From Chryseolinea soli (GTDB lineage: Bacteria; Bacteroidota; Bacteroidia; Cytophagales; Cyclobacteriaceae), in NCBI RefSeq assembly GCF_003589925.1, contig NZ_CP032382.1, forward strand, positions 1,860,001 through 1,924,000: a stretch of DNA of 64,000 nt, given 5' to 3'. The notes under the pieces were generated by a model. That model did no database searches. It saw only the letters and a list, made by a program, of their open reading frames with translations, and had not been told where the DNA came from. This document shows, piece by piece, positions 8,530 through 18,194 of the stretch (its first letter is position 1; every line of letters starts with the position of its first letter). The translations under genes and the position numbers were made by a program.

Positions 8530-9576
8530 ATGTCATTGGTCAAAACGGTAAAGCGCAGTAATTTTTTTATCAAGCTCACCCATTGGGAATACTGGCCGTT
8601 CGGCATCGTGCAATTTCCGGTGATGCTTTATTTTGGCTGGCTGTCGCTGCGGGCACGATCGTTTTTCTTTTTCTCGGCATCTAATCCCGGGATACCGATG
8701 GGGGGTATGTTCGGAGAATCGAAATACGATATCCTTTCAAAGGTCCCGCGGGCCTATACGCCCACTACCATTTTCATTCCCGCCTCCTCGACAAAGGAGG
8801 AAGTGCTGTCGCGATTGAAAGAAGGCCATCTGGAATTTCCGGTGATTTTTAAACCCGATTTGGGTGAGCGCGGATTTATGGTGAAACGGATCCGGTCCGC
8901 AGCGGATGTTGAAGCCTATCTTCAGCAAATGAAATTTGACTTCATCGCACAAGAACTGGTCGACCTTCCCCTGGAGTTTGGAGTCTTCTATGCCCGCTTT
9001 CCACAAGAAGCCCACGGTCGCGTGACCTCAGTAGTGAAAAAAGAAATGCTTACGGTGACGGGCGACGGCTCAAGTACCCTTCAACAACTCATTCTTACCA
9101 AGGATCGCGCAAAGCTGCAATGGGAGACGTTGAAAAATACCTATCGCGACCGTCTAACGGAAGTGCTAAAGGCCGGACAGACCCTGGAGTTGGTGTCCAT
9201 CGGCAACCACTGCCTCGGCACAAAATTTCTCGACGGCACCGCGTTGATCTCCCCGGACCTGTCGGCCGCATTTGATCGCATCAGCCAGCAAATCGATGGA
9301 TTCTACTTCGGCCGTTTCGATTTGCGCTGCGCTTCTGAGGAGGACCTGACGGACGGCCGCGTGAAGGTCATGGAGCTAAACGGCTGTGGCGCGGAACCTG
9401 CCCACATTTATCACCCCGGGTACTCTCTGCGCAAAGCGCTTGGGGTGCTCTTTACACACTGGCGTAATATCTTTATTATTGCCCGGGAAAATTCAAGACG
9501 TGGTGTGCCGTATACTTCCTGGAAAGAAGGCGTAAGCTTTTACCGGAAGTTCAAGGCTGCTACGCAAGCCAAATGA
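8530..9576 (+). CDS. ATP-grasp ligase-like protein
   Basis: 348 residues. ATP-grasp features: FPVIFKPDLGERGFMVKRI (nucleotide-binding Lys region), FIAQELVDLPLEFGVFYARF (hinge and Glu), and near the end the Mg-binding VMELNGCGAEPAHIYHP. These proteins join a carboxylate to an amine or thiol using ATP. The N-terminus is hydrophobic (PFGIVQFPVMLYFGWLSL), suggesting membrane association. It resembles proteins often labelled D-Ala-D-Ala ligase, but real Ddl motifs are absent and a separate Ddl would be expected elsewhere. Its stop overlaps the ATG of the LysE gene (ATGA), so translation is probably coupled. Confidence 0.75.
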   Translation: MSLVKTVKRSNFFIKLTHWEYWPFGIVQFPVMLYFGWLSLRARSFFFFSASNPGIPMGGMFGESKYDILSKVPRAYTPTTIFIPASSTKEEVLSRLKEGHLEFPVIFKPDLGERGFMVKRIRSAADVEAYLQQMKFDFIAQELVDLPLEFGVFYARFPQEAHGRVTSVVKKEMLTVTGDGSSTLQQLILTKDRAKLQWETLKNTYRDRLTEVLKAGQTLELVSIGNHCLGTKFLDGTALISPDLSAAFDRISQQIDGFYFGRFDLRCASEEDLTDGRVKVMELNGCGAEPAHIYHPGYSLRKALGVLFTHWRNIFIIARENSRRGVPYTSWKEGVSFYRKFKAATQAK

Positions 9577-10187
9577 TCGTACTGCTCAACTTTGTGATGG
9601 GTTTTGTTTTCAGCTTTATCGGCTCCATCCCGCCGGGTACGCTCAATCTTTTGGTGTTGCAGTTGGGCATGGAAAAAAAAATCAACATCGCCTGGCGATT
9701 CATTCTGGCCGTGGCCCTCATCGAGTATCCCTATGCCTGGATCGCGGTGGTGTTCGAACAACTGATCACCTCCACGCCCGTGATCGTTGAAAATATGCAG
9801 CTGATCACGGCCATCGTGATGACCGTGTTGGGGATCTTGAATCTTTGGCCTACCAGCAACACCCCGTCCACCTTTTCTCAAAAATTTAACAACAGCGGTT
9901 TCCGGCGGGGCATTGTGTTGAGCATCCTCAACCCACTCGCCATTCCGTTTTGGATTGGCACCACGGCCTACCTGAACGGCCAGGGATGGATCGAATTGAA
10001 CACCCCGCTCCGGCTTCATAGCTATATTTTTGGGACCTCGATGGGTGTGTTGGTGATCCTGGTGCTGATGGCCTACCTGGCACAGAAAGTTATCTCCGAA
10101 TTTCAGCATAGTTCGTGGCTGAAAAAGATCCCCGGCATAGCCTTGCTGATATTGGGTCTTTACGCTTTCGTGCGATATTTGATGTAA
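9573..10187 (+). CDS. LysE-family transporter
   Basis: 204 residues, six predicted membrane helices. It opens NFVMGFVFSFIGSIPPGTLN, the LysE/RhtB family signature containing the conserved PPG, and later shows LSILNPLAIPFWIG, the second conserved repeat motif with NP. LysE transporters export amino acids or small amine compounds across the inner membrane. The start overlaps the preceding ATP-grasp gene by four bases, implying a shared role such as exporting the product of that ligase; substrate unknown. Confidence 0.85.
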   Translation: MIVLLNFVMGFVFSFIGSIPPGTLNLLVLQLGMEKKINIAWRFILAVALIEYPYAWIAVVFEQLITSTPVIVENMQLITAIVMTVLGILNLWPTSNTPSTFSQKFNNSGFRRGIVLSILNPLAIPFWIGTTAYLNGQGWIELNTPLRLHSYIFGTSMGVLVILVLMAYLAQKVISEFQHSSWLKKIPGIALLILGLYAFVRYLM

Positions 10188-10199
10188 TCGACATTGCTC

Positions 10200-13100
10200 A
10201 TGAAAAACCCGGCGTGGAAAATCTGGATTGATACGGGAGGAACCTTCACGGATTGTATCGCCGTGTCGCCAGCGGGAGAATTGACGCGTCTGAAAGTTTT
10301 GAGCAGCAGTGTGCTGCGCGTGCGCATCGGTGGCGCGGAGGGAAGCAAGATAACGGCGTATCTACCGGCAAATGTTTCTGCTGACTTTCCAAAAGGGATG
10401 CGCTTCCGCTGCGGAAAAGAAATTCGAACGATCACGCACTACGACCCCTCGAGGCAAGAAATATCGCTCGACAAATCCCTCACAGGAAGACTTCCTCTTG
10501 AAACGGCTGAGTTGTTCACCGGCGAAGAAGTTCCTGTTTTCGCTGCGCGATGGATCACCCAAACGGGCCTGAACGACACGTTTCCGCCCATCGAAATGAA
10601 GCTTGGTTCTACGCGCGGAACCAATGCGCTGTTGGAGCGAAAAGGCGCGCGAACGGCGCTGCTCGTTACCAAAGGTTTTAAAGACCTGCTGCTGATCGGC
10701 AACCAGCAACGCCCGGAACTTTTTACGCTGGCCATCAAAAAAGAAAAACCACTGTACACCGATGTGATCGAACTAGACGAGCGCATCGAAGCAAACGGCA
10801 ACGTGCTGCATCCCCTGCACGCGAACAACTACGATAAGCTCGTTCTCCGTCTCCAGAAAAATAAAATCGATTCCATTGCCATCGCGTTGCTGAACAGCTA
10901 TGCTAATCCAGCCCACGAAATTGAGGTGGAGCAAATCCTTCAACGCGCTGGGTTTTCGTATCTATCCCTTTCCTCGAAACTTTCTTCACAGATCAAAATA
11001 CTTCCCCGTGCTGAGACGGCGCTGGTCAATGCTTATCTCGATCCCATCATCCATCAATACATTTCCAATATCCGTACCGTGTTGGTTTCGGCTGATCTGA
11101 AAGTGATGTCCAGCGCAGGCGGATTACTCCCGGCCGATGATTTTCAGCCAAAAGACAGTTTGCTCAGTGGCCCCGCAGGCGGTGTGATGGGAGCTCTCTT
11201 TAAAGCCCGGCAGTCGGGCGTCGACAAAATACTGACGTTCGATATGGGAGGCACCAGCACGGATGTGTCGCGTTGCAACGGGCGGCCCGACTACCGCTTT
11301 GAGGCTACCGTGGGGCCGCTCAAAATACTGTCGCCATCGCTCGCCATTGAAACGATCGCTGCCGGTGGCGGCTCGATCTGTGCCTATGACGGTTTCCGCT
11401 TCACGGTAGGTCCACACAGCGCCGGGGCCGCTCCCGGACCCGCATGCTATGGCGCCGGTGGACCGCTGACCATCACCGATGTCAATGCTCTATTAGGACG
11501 ACTGGATGAAGACAATTTCTCCATTCCCATCAAGCTCTCCGCTGCCGATGACGCCTTGGACGAATTGTTAAAACGCGTTCGTAAAAAAAGAAAAGCGGCG
11601 CCCGGCAAAGAAGAGGTGCTCGAATCGTTCATCGACATTGCCAACGAAAAAATGGCCGAGGCCATTCGGAAGGTTTCACTCTCGAAAGGACACGATCCGC
11701 GCGAGTATGCCCTGCTCAGTTTCGGCGGCGCTGGCGGCCAGCATGCCTGCGCGCTGGCTTCCATCCTGGACATGCAACACGTCATCATTCCCTACGACGC
11801 CGGGCTACTCAGCGCCTATGGCATCGGCCACGCCCGGCTAGAGCGTGTAAAAGAAAAGTTGGTGTTGAAAAAATTGCGCGACGTGTTTTCCCAACTCGAC
11901 AACGACTATCAACTTCTTTCAGAACAAGCCAAAGCATCGCTGGCTACCAGCGCCAGCGAACCGCTGCAAAATATTCAGGAGCACCGGTTGATCTTTCTCC
12001 GGTTGAAAGGACAGGAAACTTCCTTAGAGATCGAATTCACGACAAAGGAAGATCTTGAGAAAAAATTCATAGCCCAATATAAAAGTGTCTATGGTCACTG
12101 GCTAAGCGACCGCGACATCGAAGTGGAATCGTTACGCGTCGTGATGACGACCGGCACGGAGCCGCGGAATGATGCGTCAAAAGGGAAAGCCTATGTGCCC
12201 GAGCCCATCAAACAAAAACGGATGTTCATCTCCGGCAAATGGCGGAAATGCAATGTCTACCGTTGGGAAACACTGTCGCCCGGTGCCCGTATCAAAGGAC
12301 CCGCCCTCATCAGCAGTCTCAACTCCACCGTGGTGCTGGAAGACGGTTGGACGTTCGACCTGGATGAAAAACAAAACGCCCACATTCGTCATGAGCGTGT
12401 CACCAAAAAAAGAACGGTGGCCTCGCCGGAAGCCCAACTGGAATTATTCACCAATCGCTTCACCGCCGTGGCGCTCGAAATGGGCACACTCTTGCAACGC
12501 ACGTCCTTCTCCGTAAATGTGAAAGAACGTCTGGACTTCTCCTGTGCCGTGCTGGATGCTCACGGCAGTCTCGTGGTGAATGCACCACACATTCCGGTTC
12601 ACCTGGGAAGTATGGGTGTCTGTGTTCGTTCCGTCATGAAAACGTTGCCCATGAAAGACGGCGATGTGATCATCACCAATCACCCAGCGTTTGGCGGCTC
12701 GCATCTTCCTGACATTACGCTGATCCGTCCCGTGTTCTTCCGCAAACAACTCGTAGGCTTTGTGGCCAACCGCGCCCATCACGCCGAGATCGGAGGAAAG
12801 AAACCCGGTTCCATGCCGGCAGATGCCACGTGCCTGGAAGAAGAAGGCGTGGTCATTGCGCCTCAATATCTTGTGAAAGGCGGCATTCCCCAATGGGAGA
12901 AAATTGAATCGCTATTTTCAAATGGCCCCTACCCGACACGATCCCTCCAGGAAAATCTCGCTGATTTAAGAGGCGCATTGGCCTCGCTTGTGCTGGGCGC
13001 TGATGCGCTGAAGAACTATTGCCAGCAATTCGGCTTTGCTACGGTGCAACACTATATGCAATTGCTAAAGCAGCACGCCGCGACGCTCATGCATCAAAAA

Positions 13101-13958
13101 ATAAAAAACTTTGGCAACGGAACATTCAAAGCGAAAGAATTTCTGGACAGCGGCGCTCCCCTGCAAGTTTCCATTTTCAAAAAGGGAAAGACACTGCATT
13201 TTGATTTCACCGGCTCGGCCACTGTGCAACCCGGAAACCTCAATGCCACCGTGGCCATCGTCAACAGCGTAGTGTTGTACGTGCTGCGCCTCTGGGTAAA
13301 TGAACCTGTTCCGTTGAACGAGGGGTTGTTGAAAGATGTGAAACTCATTCTTCCTCCCGGTTTGCTCCACCCCAAATTTTCGGAAGACAACAAAAAGTCG
13401 CCGGCGGTGGTGGGCGGCAATACGGAAATCAGCCAACGCCTAACCGATACGTTGTTGAAAGCCTTGGGGCTCTCCGCGTGCAGCCAAGGCACCATGAACA
13501 ATTTCCTGTTTGGGAACGAACGCTTCGGCTACTATGAAACCATCTGTGGCGGCGTGGGCGCAGGGCCGGGATTTGAAGGCGCCGATGCGGTGCATCAGCA
13601 CATGACGAATACGCGGATCACCGACCCGGAAATTTTGGAATTTCGTTATCCCGTGCGCCTGGAGAAATTTGAGATCCGTCGTGGCTCCGGCGGCAAGGGA
13701 AAATGGAAAGGTGGCGACGGCGTGGTCCGCGAATTTTATTTCAACGAGGCGCTCGACACCAACTTGCTCACGCAACATCGCACGGTTCAACCCTTTGGTA
13801 TGAAGGGTGGCGGACCGGGAAAAACCGGCGAACAATTCATCGTCCGTCAATTGGGCAAGAAGGAAAAGCTTCAAGGCGTGGATGGCGCGCGCATCCAACC
13901 CGGCGACAGACTCACGATCAAAACTCCAGGTGGCGGAGGCTGGGGCAAGGCCAAATAA
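10200..13958 (+). CDS. ATP-dependent 5-oxoprolinase, fused HyuA-HyuB type
   Basis: 1252 residues. The N-terminal half is hydantoinase/oxoprolinase A: WIDTGGTFTDCIAVSP (phosphate-binding loop), LGSTRGTNALLERKGA, FDMGGTSTDVSRCNGR, AAGGGSICAYDG and SFGGAGGQHACALA. The C-terminal half (from about residue 750) is hydantoinase B: ITNHPAFGGSHLPDITLI, RAHHAEIGGKKPGSMPAD and GGGGWG. OplAH hydrolyses 5-oxoproline to glutamate using ATP; relatives act on hydantoins, so the substrate is inferred from the full-length fusion. ATG 10200 is preferred to TTG 10194. It lies 12 bases after the LysE gene, closing the run. Confidence 0.9.
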   Translation: MKNPAWKIWIDTGGTFTDCIAVSPAGELTRLKVLSSSVLRVRIGGAEGSKITAYLPANVSADFPKGMRFRCGKEIRTITHYDPSRQEISLDKSLTGRLPLETAELFTGEEVPVFAARWITQTGLNDTFPPIEMKLGSTRGTNALLERKGARTALLVTKGFKDLLLIGNQQRPELFTLAIKKEKPLYTDVIELDERIEANGNVLHPLHANNYDKLVLRLQKNKIDSIAIALLNSYANPAHEIEVEQILQRAGFSYLSLSSKLSSQIKILPRAETALVNAYLDPIIHQYISNIRTVLVSADLKVMSSAGGLLPADDFQPKDSLLSGPAGGVMGALFKARQSGVDKILTFDMGGTSTDVSRCNGRPDYRFEATVGPLKILSPSLAIETIAAGGGSICAYDGFRFTVGPHSAGAAPGPACYGAGGPLTITDVNALLGRLDEDNFSIPIKLSAADDALDELLKRVRKKRKAAPGKEEVLESFIDIANEKMAEAIRKVSLSKGHDPREYALLSFGGAGGQHACALASILDMQHVIIPYDAGLLSAYGIGHARLERVKEKLVLKKLRDVFSQLDNDYQLLSEQAKASLATSASEPLQNIQEHRLIFLRLKGQETSLEIEFTTKEDLEKKFIAQYKSVYGHWLSDRDIEVESLRVVMTTGTEPRNDASKGKAYVPEPIKQKRMFISGKWRKCNVYRWETLSPGARIKGPALISSLNSTVVLEDGWTFDLDEKQNAHIRHERVTKKRTVASPEAQLELFTNRFTAVALEMGTLLQRTSFSVNVKERLDFSCAVLDAHGSLVVNAPHIPVHLGSMGVCVRSVMKTLPMKDGDVIITNHPAFGGSHLPDITLIRPVFFRKQLVGFVANRAHHAEIGGKKPGSMPADATCLEEEGVVIAPQYLVKGGIPQWEKIESLFSNGPYPTRSLQENLADLRGALASLVLGADALKNYCQQFGFATVQHYMQLLKQHAATLMHQKIKNFGNGTFKAKEFLDSGAPLQVSIFKKGKTLHFDFTGSATVQPGNLNATVAIVNSVVLYVLRLWVNEPVPLNEGLLKDVKLILPPGLLHPKFSEDNKKSPAVVGGNTEISQRLTDTLLKALGLSACSQGTMNNFLFGNERFGYYETICGGVGAGPGFEGADAVHQHMTNTRITDPEILEFRYPVRLEKFEIRRGSGGKGKWKGGDGVVREFYFNEALDTNLLTQHRTVQPFGMKGGGPGKTGEQFIVRQLGKKEKLQGVDGARIQPGDRLTIKTPGGGGWGKAK

Positions 13959-13960
13959 AA

Positions 13961-13984
13961 AAGCCACCGCGAGGGTGGCCTTTC
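13961..13984. terminator. Bidirectional terminator between oxoprolinase and asd
   Basis: GCCACC-GCGAG-GGTGGC stem (13963-13968 with 13974-13979), with A-run on the left and TTTC on the right. It can serve the oxoprolinase run (+) and asd (-), whose stop codons face each other. Confidence 0.75.
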
Positions 13985-14006
13985 TAAAATTTTAGGTCTT
14001 AGCGAC

Positions 14007-14999
14007 TTAGTATACGAGGCTGTTCTCCGTCATAAACTCAGCGATCTGCACAGCGTTCGTAGCGGCACCTTTGCGCAGGTTGTCGGCCACGATCCACATG
14101 TTGAGGGTGTTGGGAGCAGACTCGTCTCTGCGAATTCTTCCAACAAATACTTCATCACGGTTGTGCGAATTGATCGGCATCGGGTAGATGTTGTTCTTCG
14201 GATCGTCTTGTACGATCACGCCCGGTGTCGTAGACAAGATCGAGCGCACTTCGCTCAGATTGAAGTCTTCGTAGAACTCTACGTTCACGGCTTCGGAGTG
14301 GCCGCCAATAGAAGGAATACGCACGGTAGTAGCCGTTACGCCAATGGTGCTATCGCCGAGAATCTTGCGGGTCTCATTCACCATCTTCATTTCCTCTTTC
14401 GTGTAGCCGTTGTCGAGGAACGAATCGATGTGCGGCAGCGCGTTCATATCGATCGGGTGAGGATATACTTTCGGGCCGTTGATGCCTTTGCGTTCATCCA
14501 TCATTTGCTGAACGGCATCTTTACCGGTGCCGGTCACCGACTGATAGGTAGATACTACTATTCTCTTCAGCTTGTATTTCACATGAAGCGGAGCCAACGC
14601 CATCACCATCTGAATAGTGGAGCAATTGGGATTGGCGATGATGCGATCGTCGATGGTCAGTTCGTGGCCATTGATTTCAGGCACGATCAATTTCTTTGTA
14701 GGGTCCATTCTCCAGGCCGACGAGTTGTCGATCACCGTAGTGCCAGCCGCGGCATATTTGGGAGCCCACTCCAGGGACGTGCCACCACCAGCTGAGAAAA
14801 TCGCGATGTCTACACCCAGTTTGGCGCCTTCTTCAATGCTCTTTATGGTATAGTCCTTACCCTTAAACTTTATAACCTGCCCTACCGATTTCGGCGAGGC
14901 AATCAAATGGAGTTCGTCAAATTCAAAACCTCTTTCCTCTAATACTTTGAGGATTTCCTGGCCCACGAGTCCGGTGGCGCCTACTACTGCGAGTTTCAT
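14007..14999 (-). CDS. asd: Aspartate-semialdehyde dehydrogenase
   Basis: 330 residues. Asd reduces aspartyl phosphate to the semialdehyde for lysine/DAP, threonine and methionine synthesis. The N-terminus MKLAVVGATGLVGQEILKVL is the NADP-binding loop. The active-site Cys is in IIANPNCSTIQMVMAL, and the catalytic His region is VRIPSIGGHSEAVNVEF. The ATG at 14999 opens directly on the Rossmann fold; the longer frame to 15137 overlaps the divergent neighbour and is discarded. Length is normal for the family. Confidence 0.97.
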   Translation of the reverse strand: MKLAVVGATGLVGQEILKVLEERGFEFDELHLIASPKSVGQVIKFKGKDYTIKSIEEGAKLGVDIAIFSAGGGTSLEWAPKYAAAGTTVIDNSSAWRMDPTKKLIVPEINGHELTIDDRIIANPNCSTIQMVMALAPLHVKYKLKRIVVSTYQSVTGTGKDAVQQMMDERKGINGPKVYPHPIDMNALPHIDSFLDNGYTKEEMKMVNETRKILGDSTIGVTATTVRIPSIGGHSEAVNVEFYEDFNLSEVRSILSTTPGVIVQDDPKNNIYPMPINSHNRDEVFVGRIRRDESAPNTLNMWIVADNLRKGAATNAVQIAEFMTENSLVY

Positions 15000-15048
15000 T
15001 TTTTGTTTATATTTAGAAAGTGTAAAATTAATCTTTCCCGTTGTGCTT

Positions 15049-17676
15049 ATGAAAAACCACATGCAAATATGCAGGTTTTCAAACTTGCAATCGTTTACAG
15101 CAGCAATTTTTCTAACGCTTTTCGCTGCCCTCCCCACCCAACAAATGTTCGCTCAGCTCTCGGATGCATTCGATGACGGCGATTTCAATCAACAGCCCGC
15201 ATGGTCCGGAACGTCGGCATTCTTTCAGGTGGTGAACCAACAGCTCAGACTGATCGCTCCGCCTGCAAATGGTCTGGCGTATCTCTCCACACCGAGCAAC
15301 GCCCTGGAGGACGGTTCCTGGGAGATCGATCTCGCACTGGACTTCAACCCCTCCGCCACGAACTACGCTCGCATCTATCTCACCTCCGACCAATCCGATC
15401 TCTCCGGACCACTGAATGGCTATTTCATTCAAGCGGGCGGCGCGACAGACGATGTGAGTTTATACCGGCAAACCGGCCTTGTCACAACAAAGGTCGTCGA
15501 CGGACAAGACGGCTTGCTAAACCAGACCGCCGTCGCCTTGAGCTTGAAAGTGACACGCGACGCCAACGGTTTGTGGCAGCTCTTCTCCGCCCTCGGATCT
15601 TCCCCAAGCTCGCTGGAAGGAACCGTAAACGATCAAGTCGTTCTTTCCGCAGCGTACTTCGGTGTGTCCTGTGTTTTTACGGCCACGCGTTCCGACAAAT
15701 TTCTCTTCGACAATTTCATCGTAACCGGTCATGCCGTCACCGATAAAACTCCGCCTGTGCTGAGCGGCGTCCAAGTGCTTTCCTCCAGAACGCTTTCGCT
15801 GACGTTCTCCGAAAATCTTGACCAGGTCTCTGCCGAGACTTCCGGAAACTTCAGTTTGGAGTCAAACGGGGAAGAGCCGGTTTCGGTTATTCTTCAGCTC
15901 GATGGCCGGACCGTCGTGCTGGGATTCGCCAAGGATTTTGCCAATGGATTTCCGACAAAAATCTCGGTCACCGGGGTGTCGGATTTGGCCGGGAACCATA
16001 TGGCGGCCGTCCGGCGGGAATTTACCTACCTGGAGGCGGTGGCTCCGGTCGCCAAAGACATCGTGCTATCGGAAATCTTTCCGGATCCCTCGCCCAAAGT
16101 GGGACTTCCGGAGACCGAATTCGTGGAGCTTTTTAACCGCAGCCAGCACCCCTTTTCGTTAAAAAACTGGAACCTGACCGACGGCAGCTCAGTGGCCGTT
16201 CTGCCCTCCAAAATCTTGCTTCCCGGTGACTATCTCGTGCTCGCATCGCCGAATGTAATCCTTACCCAAGTTCAAAATGTTATTTATCTAGCCAATTTCC
16301 CATCACTAAACAACGGCGCCGACGACCTCATGCTAAAAGACGATCAGGGCCTGACCATCGATTCCGTCCACTATTCAGACGCCTGGTATGGTGACGACGA
16401 CAAGAAACAGGGGGGTTGGTCGCTGGAAATTATCGACCCCGACAACCGGTGTAGCGAACGCCAAAACTGGACGGCCAGCGACGACCCCACCGGCGGAACA
16501 CCCGGAAGACAAAATTCCGTTTTCGCCTCCAAACCCGACCTCACCGGACCCAAGCTGCTGTCTGCGGTGCCGGGCTCGGCGAGCGAATTGGTACTGACTT
16601 TTGACGAAAAACTGGCCAAGGCCTTGCCGGGGGTATCCGATTTCAAAATTGAACCCTCCATCGAGGTTGCCAGCGTGTCGTTCGCCGATGCCGCACTCAC
16701 CCAGTTAAACCTGACGTTGCCCTCCGCGTTGCTGCCAGGCCTGGACTATGCCCTGACGGTTAATCATGTTCAAGACTGCGCAGGAAACAACATGGCGGAA
16801 ACCCTTCTTTCCCTTGGCTTGCCCGAAACCGCCGATAGTCTCGACATCGCCTTGAACGAAATCCTGTTCAACCCCAGGCCTACCGGCACGGATTTCCTGG
16901 AGATCGTCAACGTTTCAAAAAAATATTTCAATCTCAAGAACTGGTCAGTGGCCAATCGGGAGGATGGGATGATCAAAAATGCCAAAGTCATTAGTACAAC
17001 TGATTTTTTACTTAAACCAGGAGCGTATCTGGTGCTGACGGTTTCATCGAATGTCCTGAAGGGAGAGTATCCGCTTTCGCAAGAGGAGAATTTCCTGGAA
17101 GTGCCTGCGTTGCCTTCGTGGAGTGACGGCGAAGGATCGGTTGCGTTGCTCGACGACACGGGGCTGCTGATCGATCATTTCTCCTATACAAAAAACCTTC
17201 ACTCCCCTTTCATAAAGGACGACGAAGGCGTGTCGCTGGAACGGATATCGTTCGATGTGCCGGCCTATGTTCCCACCAATTGGAAATCGGCCAGTTCTAC
17301 TATCGGATTTGCCACACCGGGTTACGTCAATTCTTCGGCAGTGCCGTCCTTACTGTGGGACGAAAGCACCGTGCAAGTCACACCACCGGTGTTTGTTCCT
17401 TCGCTGGGACAACCCAACTTCACGCAGATTCACTATGCCTTCGCGCAAGGGGGCTTCGTAGCAAACGTGAACGTGTTCGACTTACAGGGACATCGCATCA
17501 AGACGATTGCCAACAATGAGATCCTGGGGACAGAAGGATTTTTCCGGTGGGAGGGTGATCGGGACAGTGGCGACAAGGCGCGGATTGGTCCGTATATGGT
17601 TTGGTTCGAGATCTTTGATGGAGATGGGAATGTGACAACTTTTCGGAAGGAAGTGGTGGTGGCAGCGAAATTTTGA
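15049..17676 (+). CDS. Large exported lamin-tail-domain protein
   Basis: 875 residues. After a signal peptide (hydrophobic FTAAIFLTLFAALP, then MFAQ) there is a laminin-G-like region (residues 30-230), an SbsA-type Ig-like domain (TPPVLSGVQVLSSRTLSLTF), a lamin-tail domain from about 337 (VLSEIFPDPSPK, EFVELFNRS, LKNWNLTDGS), a second Ig-like domain from about 500 (TGPKLLSAVPGSASELVLTF), a second lamin-tail domain from about 600 (ALNEILFNPRPTGTDFLEIV), and a FlgD-like beta domain at the C-terminus (VNVFDLQGHRIKTI). It is probably a cell-surface protein, perhaps exported by type IX secretion. No catalytic motif seen. Start is ATG 15049, or 15061. Confidence 0.85.
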   Translation: MKNHMQICRFSNLQSFTAAIFLTLFAALPTQQMFAQLSDAFDDGDFNQQPAWSGTSAFFQVVNQQLRLIAPPANGLAYLSTPSNALEDGSWEIDLALDFNPSATNYARIYLTSDQSDLSGPLNGYFIQAGGATDDVSLYRQTGLVTTKVVDGQDGLLNQTAVALSLKVTRDANGLWQLFSALGSSPSSLEGTVNDQVVLSAAYFGVSCVFTATRSDKFLFDNFIVTGHAVTDKTPPVLSGVQVLSSRTLSLTFSENLDQVSAETSGNFSLESNGEEPVSVILQLDGRTVVLGFAKDFANGFPTKISVTGVSDLAGNHMAAVRREFTYLEAVAPVAKDIVLSEIFPDPSPKVGLPETEFVELFNRSQHPFSLKNWNLTDGSSVAVLPSKILLPGDYLVLASPNVILTQVQNVIYLANFPSLNNGADDLMLKDDQGLTIDSVHYSDAWYGDDDKKQGGWSLEIIDPDNRCSERQNWTASDDPTGGTPGRQNSVFASKPDLTGPKLLSAVPGSASELVLTFDEKLAKALPGVSDFKIEPSIEVASVSFADAALTQLNLTLPSALLPGLDYALTVNHVQDCAGNNMAETLLSLGLPETADSLDIALNEILFNPRPTGTDFLEIVNVSKKYFNLKNWSVANREDGMIKNAKVISTTDFLLKPGAYLVLTVSSNVLKGEYPLSQEENFLEVPALPSWSDGEGSVALLDDTGLLIDHFSYTKNLHSPFIKDDEGVSLERISFDVPAYVPTNWKSASSTIGFATPGYVNSSAVPSLLWDESTVQVTPPVFVPSLGQPNFTQIHYAFAQGGFVANVNVFDLQGHRIKTIANNEILGTEGFFRWEGDRDSGDKARIGPYMVWFEIFDGDGNVTTFRKEVVVAAKF

Positions 17677-17726
17677 ATCAGGAGCCAGAATTAAGAGCCA
17701 CTAGTCAATCAGAAGCGTGAGGGAGT

Positions 17727-18137
17727 TTATTGGATTCGGACGCAGGTCCAACTGGCTTCTACGATCTTTTCGTCGGCGTGGTAGCCGGTGCCGGTTTGTT
17801 TGATCAGTTTGGGGTTGAGGCGAAGGTTTTGGATGACCATGCGGAACTGTTTTTCATAGGGAAGTCCTTGGAAAAAGTTGGCGAACTCTATGGCGGCGAG
17901 GGCAAAGAGTCCGTCGGTAAAGCCAAGTTTTTTTACGCCCGCGCCACCGCATTGGGCCAGCGATTCGACCAGCACTACACCGGGGACAAAGCCAAATTCT
18001 GGGAAGCTGCCGTTCAGGAAGGAGTCGGCGCTACTGAAGGTTTTTATGCCGATGATCTCCTCCTTCGAAAACGAAAGTACTTCGTCGACATACAAAAAGG
18101 GATTCCGGTGTGGAATGAGGTTTTCGATCTCTTTCAT
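17727..18137 (-). CDS. FabZ-like hotdog protein lacking the catalytic His
   Basis: 136 residues of the 3-hydroxyacyl-ACP dehydratase fold. It begins MKEIENLIPHRNPFLYVDEV, as FabZ does, and keeps VPGVVLVESLAQCGG with the catalytic Glu (E58). The catalytic His of the usual GHFP motif is replaced by Ser (NGSFPEF, S44), 14 residues before E58 as in FabZ. Normal dehydratase chemistry therefore looks impaired; a binding, thioesterase-like or regulatory role is possible. ATG 18137 preferred over 18143. It lies 51 bases from the asparaginase-type gene, on the same strand. Confidence 0.8.
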   Translation of the reverse strand: MKEIENLIPHRNPFLYVDEVLSFSKEEIIGIKTFSSADSFLNGSFPEFGFVPGVVLVESLAQCGGAGVKKLGFTDGLFALAAIEFANFFQGLPYEKQFRMVIQNLRLNPKLIKQTGTGYHADEKIVEASWTCVRIQ

Positions 18138-18194
18138 AAGCATGTTTTACTCGTCACAGACAAAAAATATTCGTTGTCTAGCCTTGGGGTTGTG

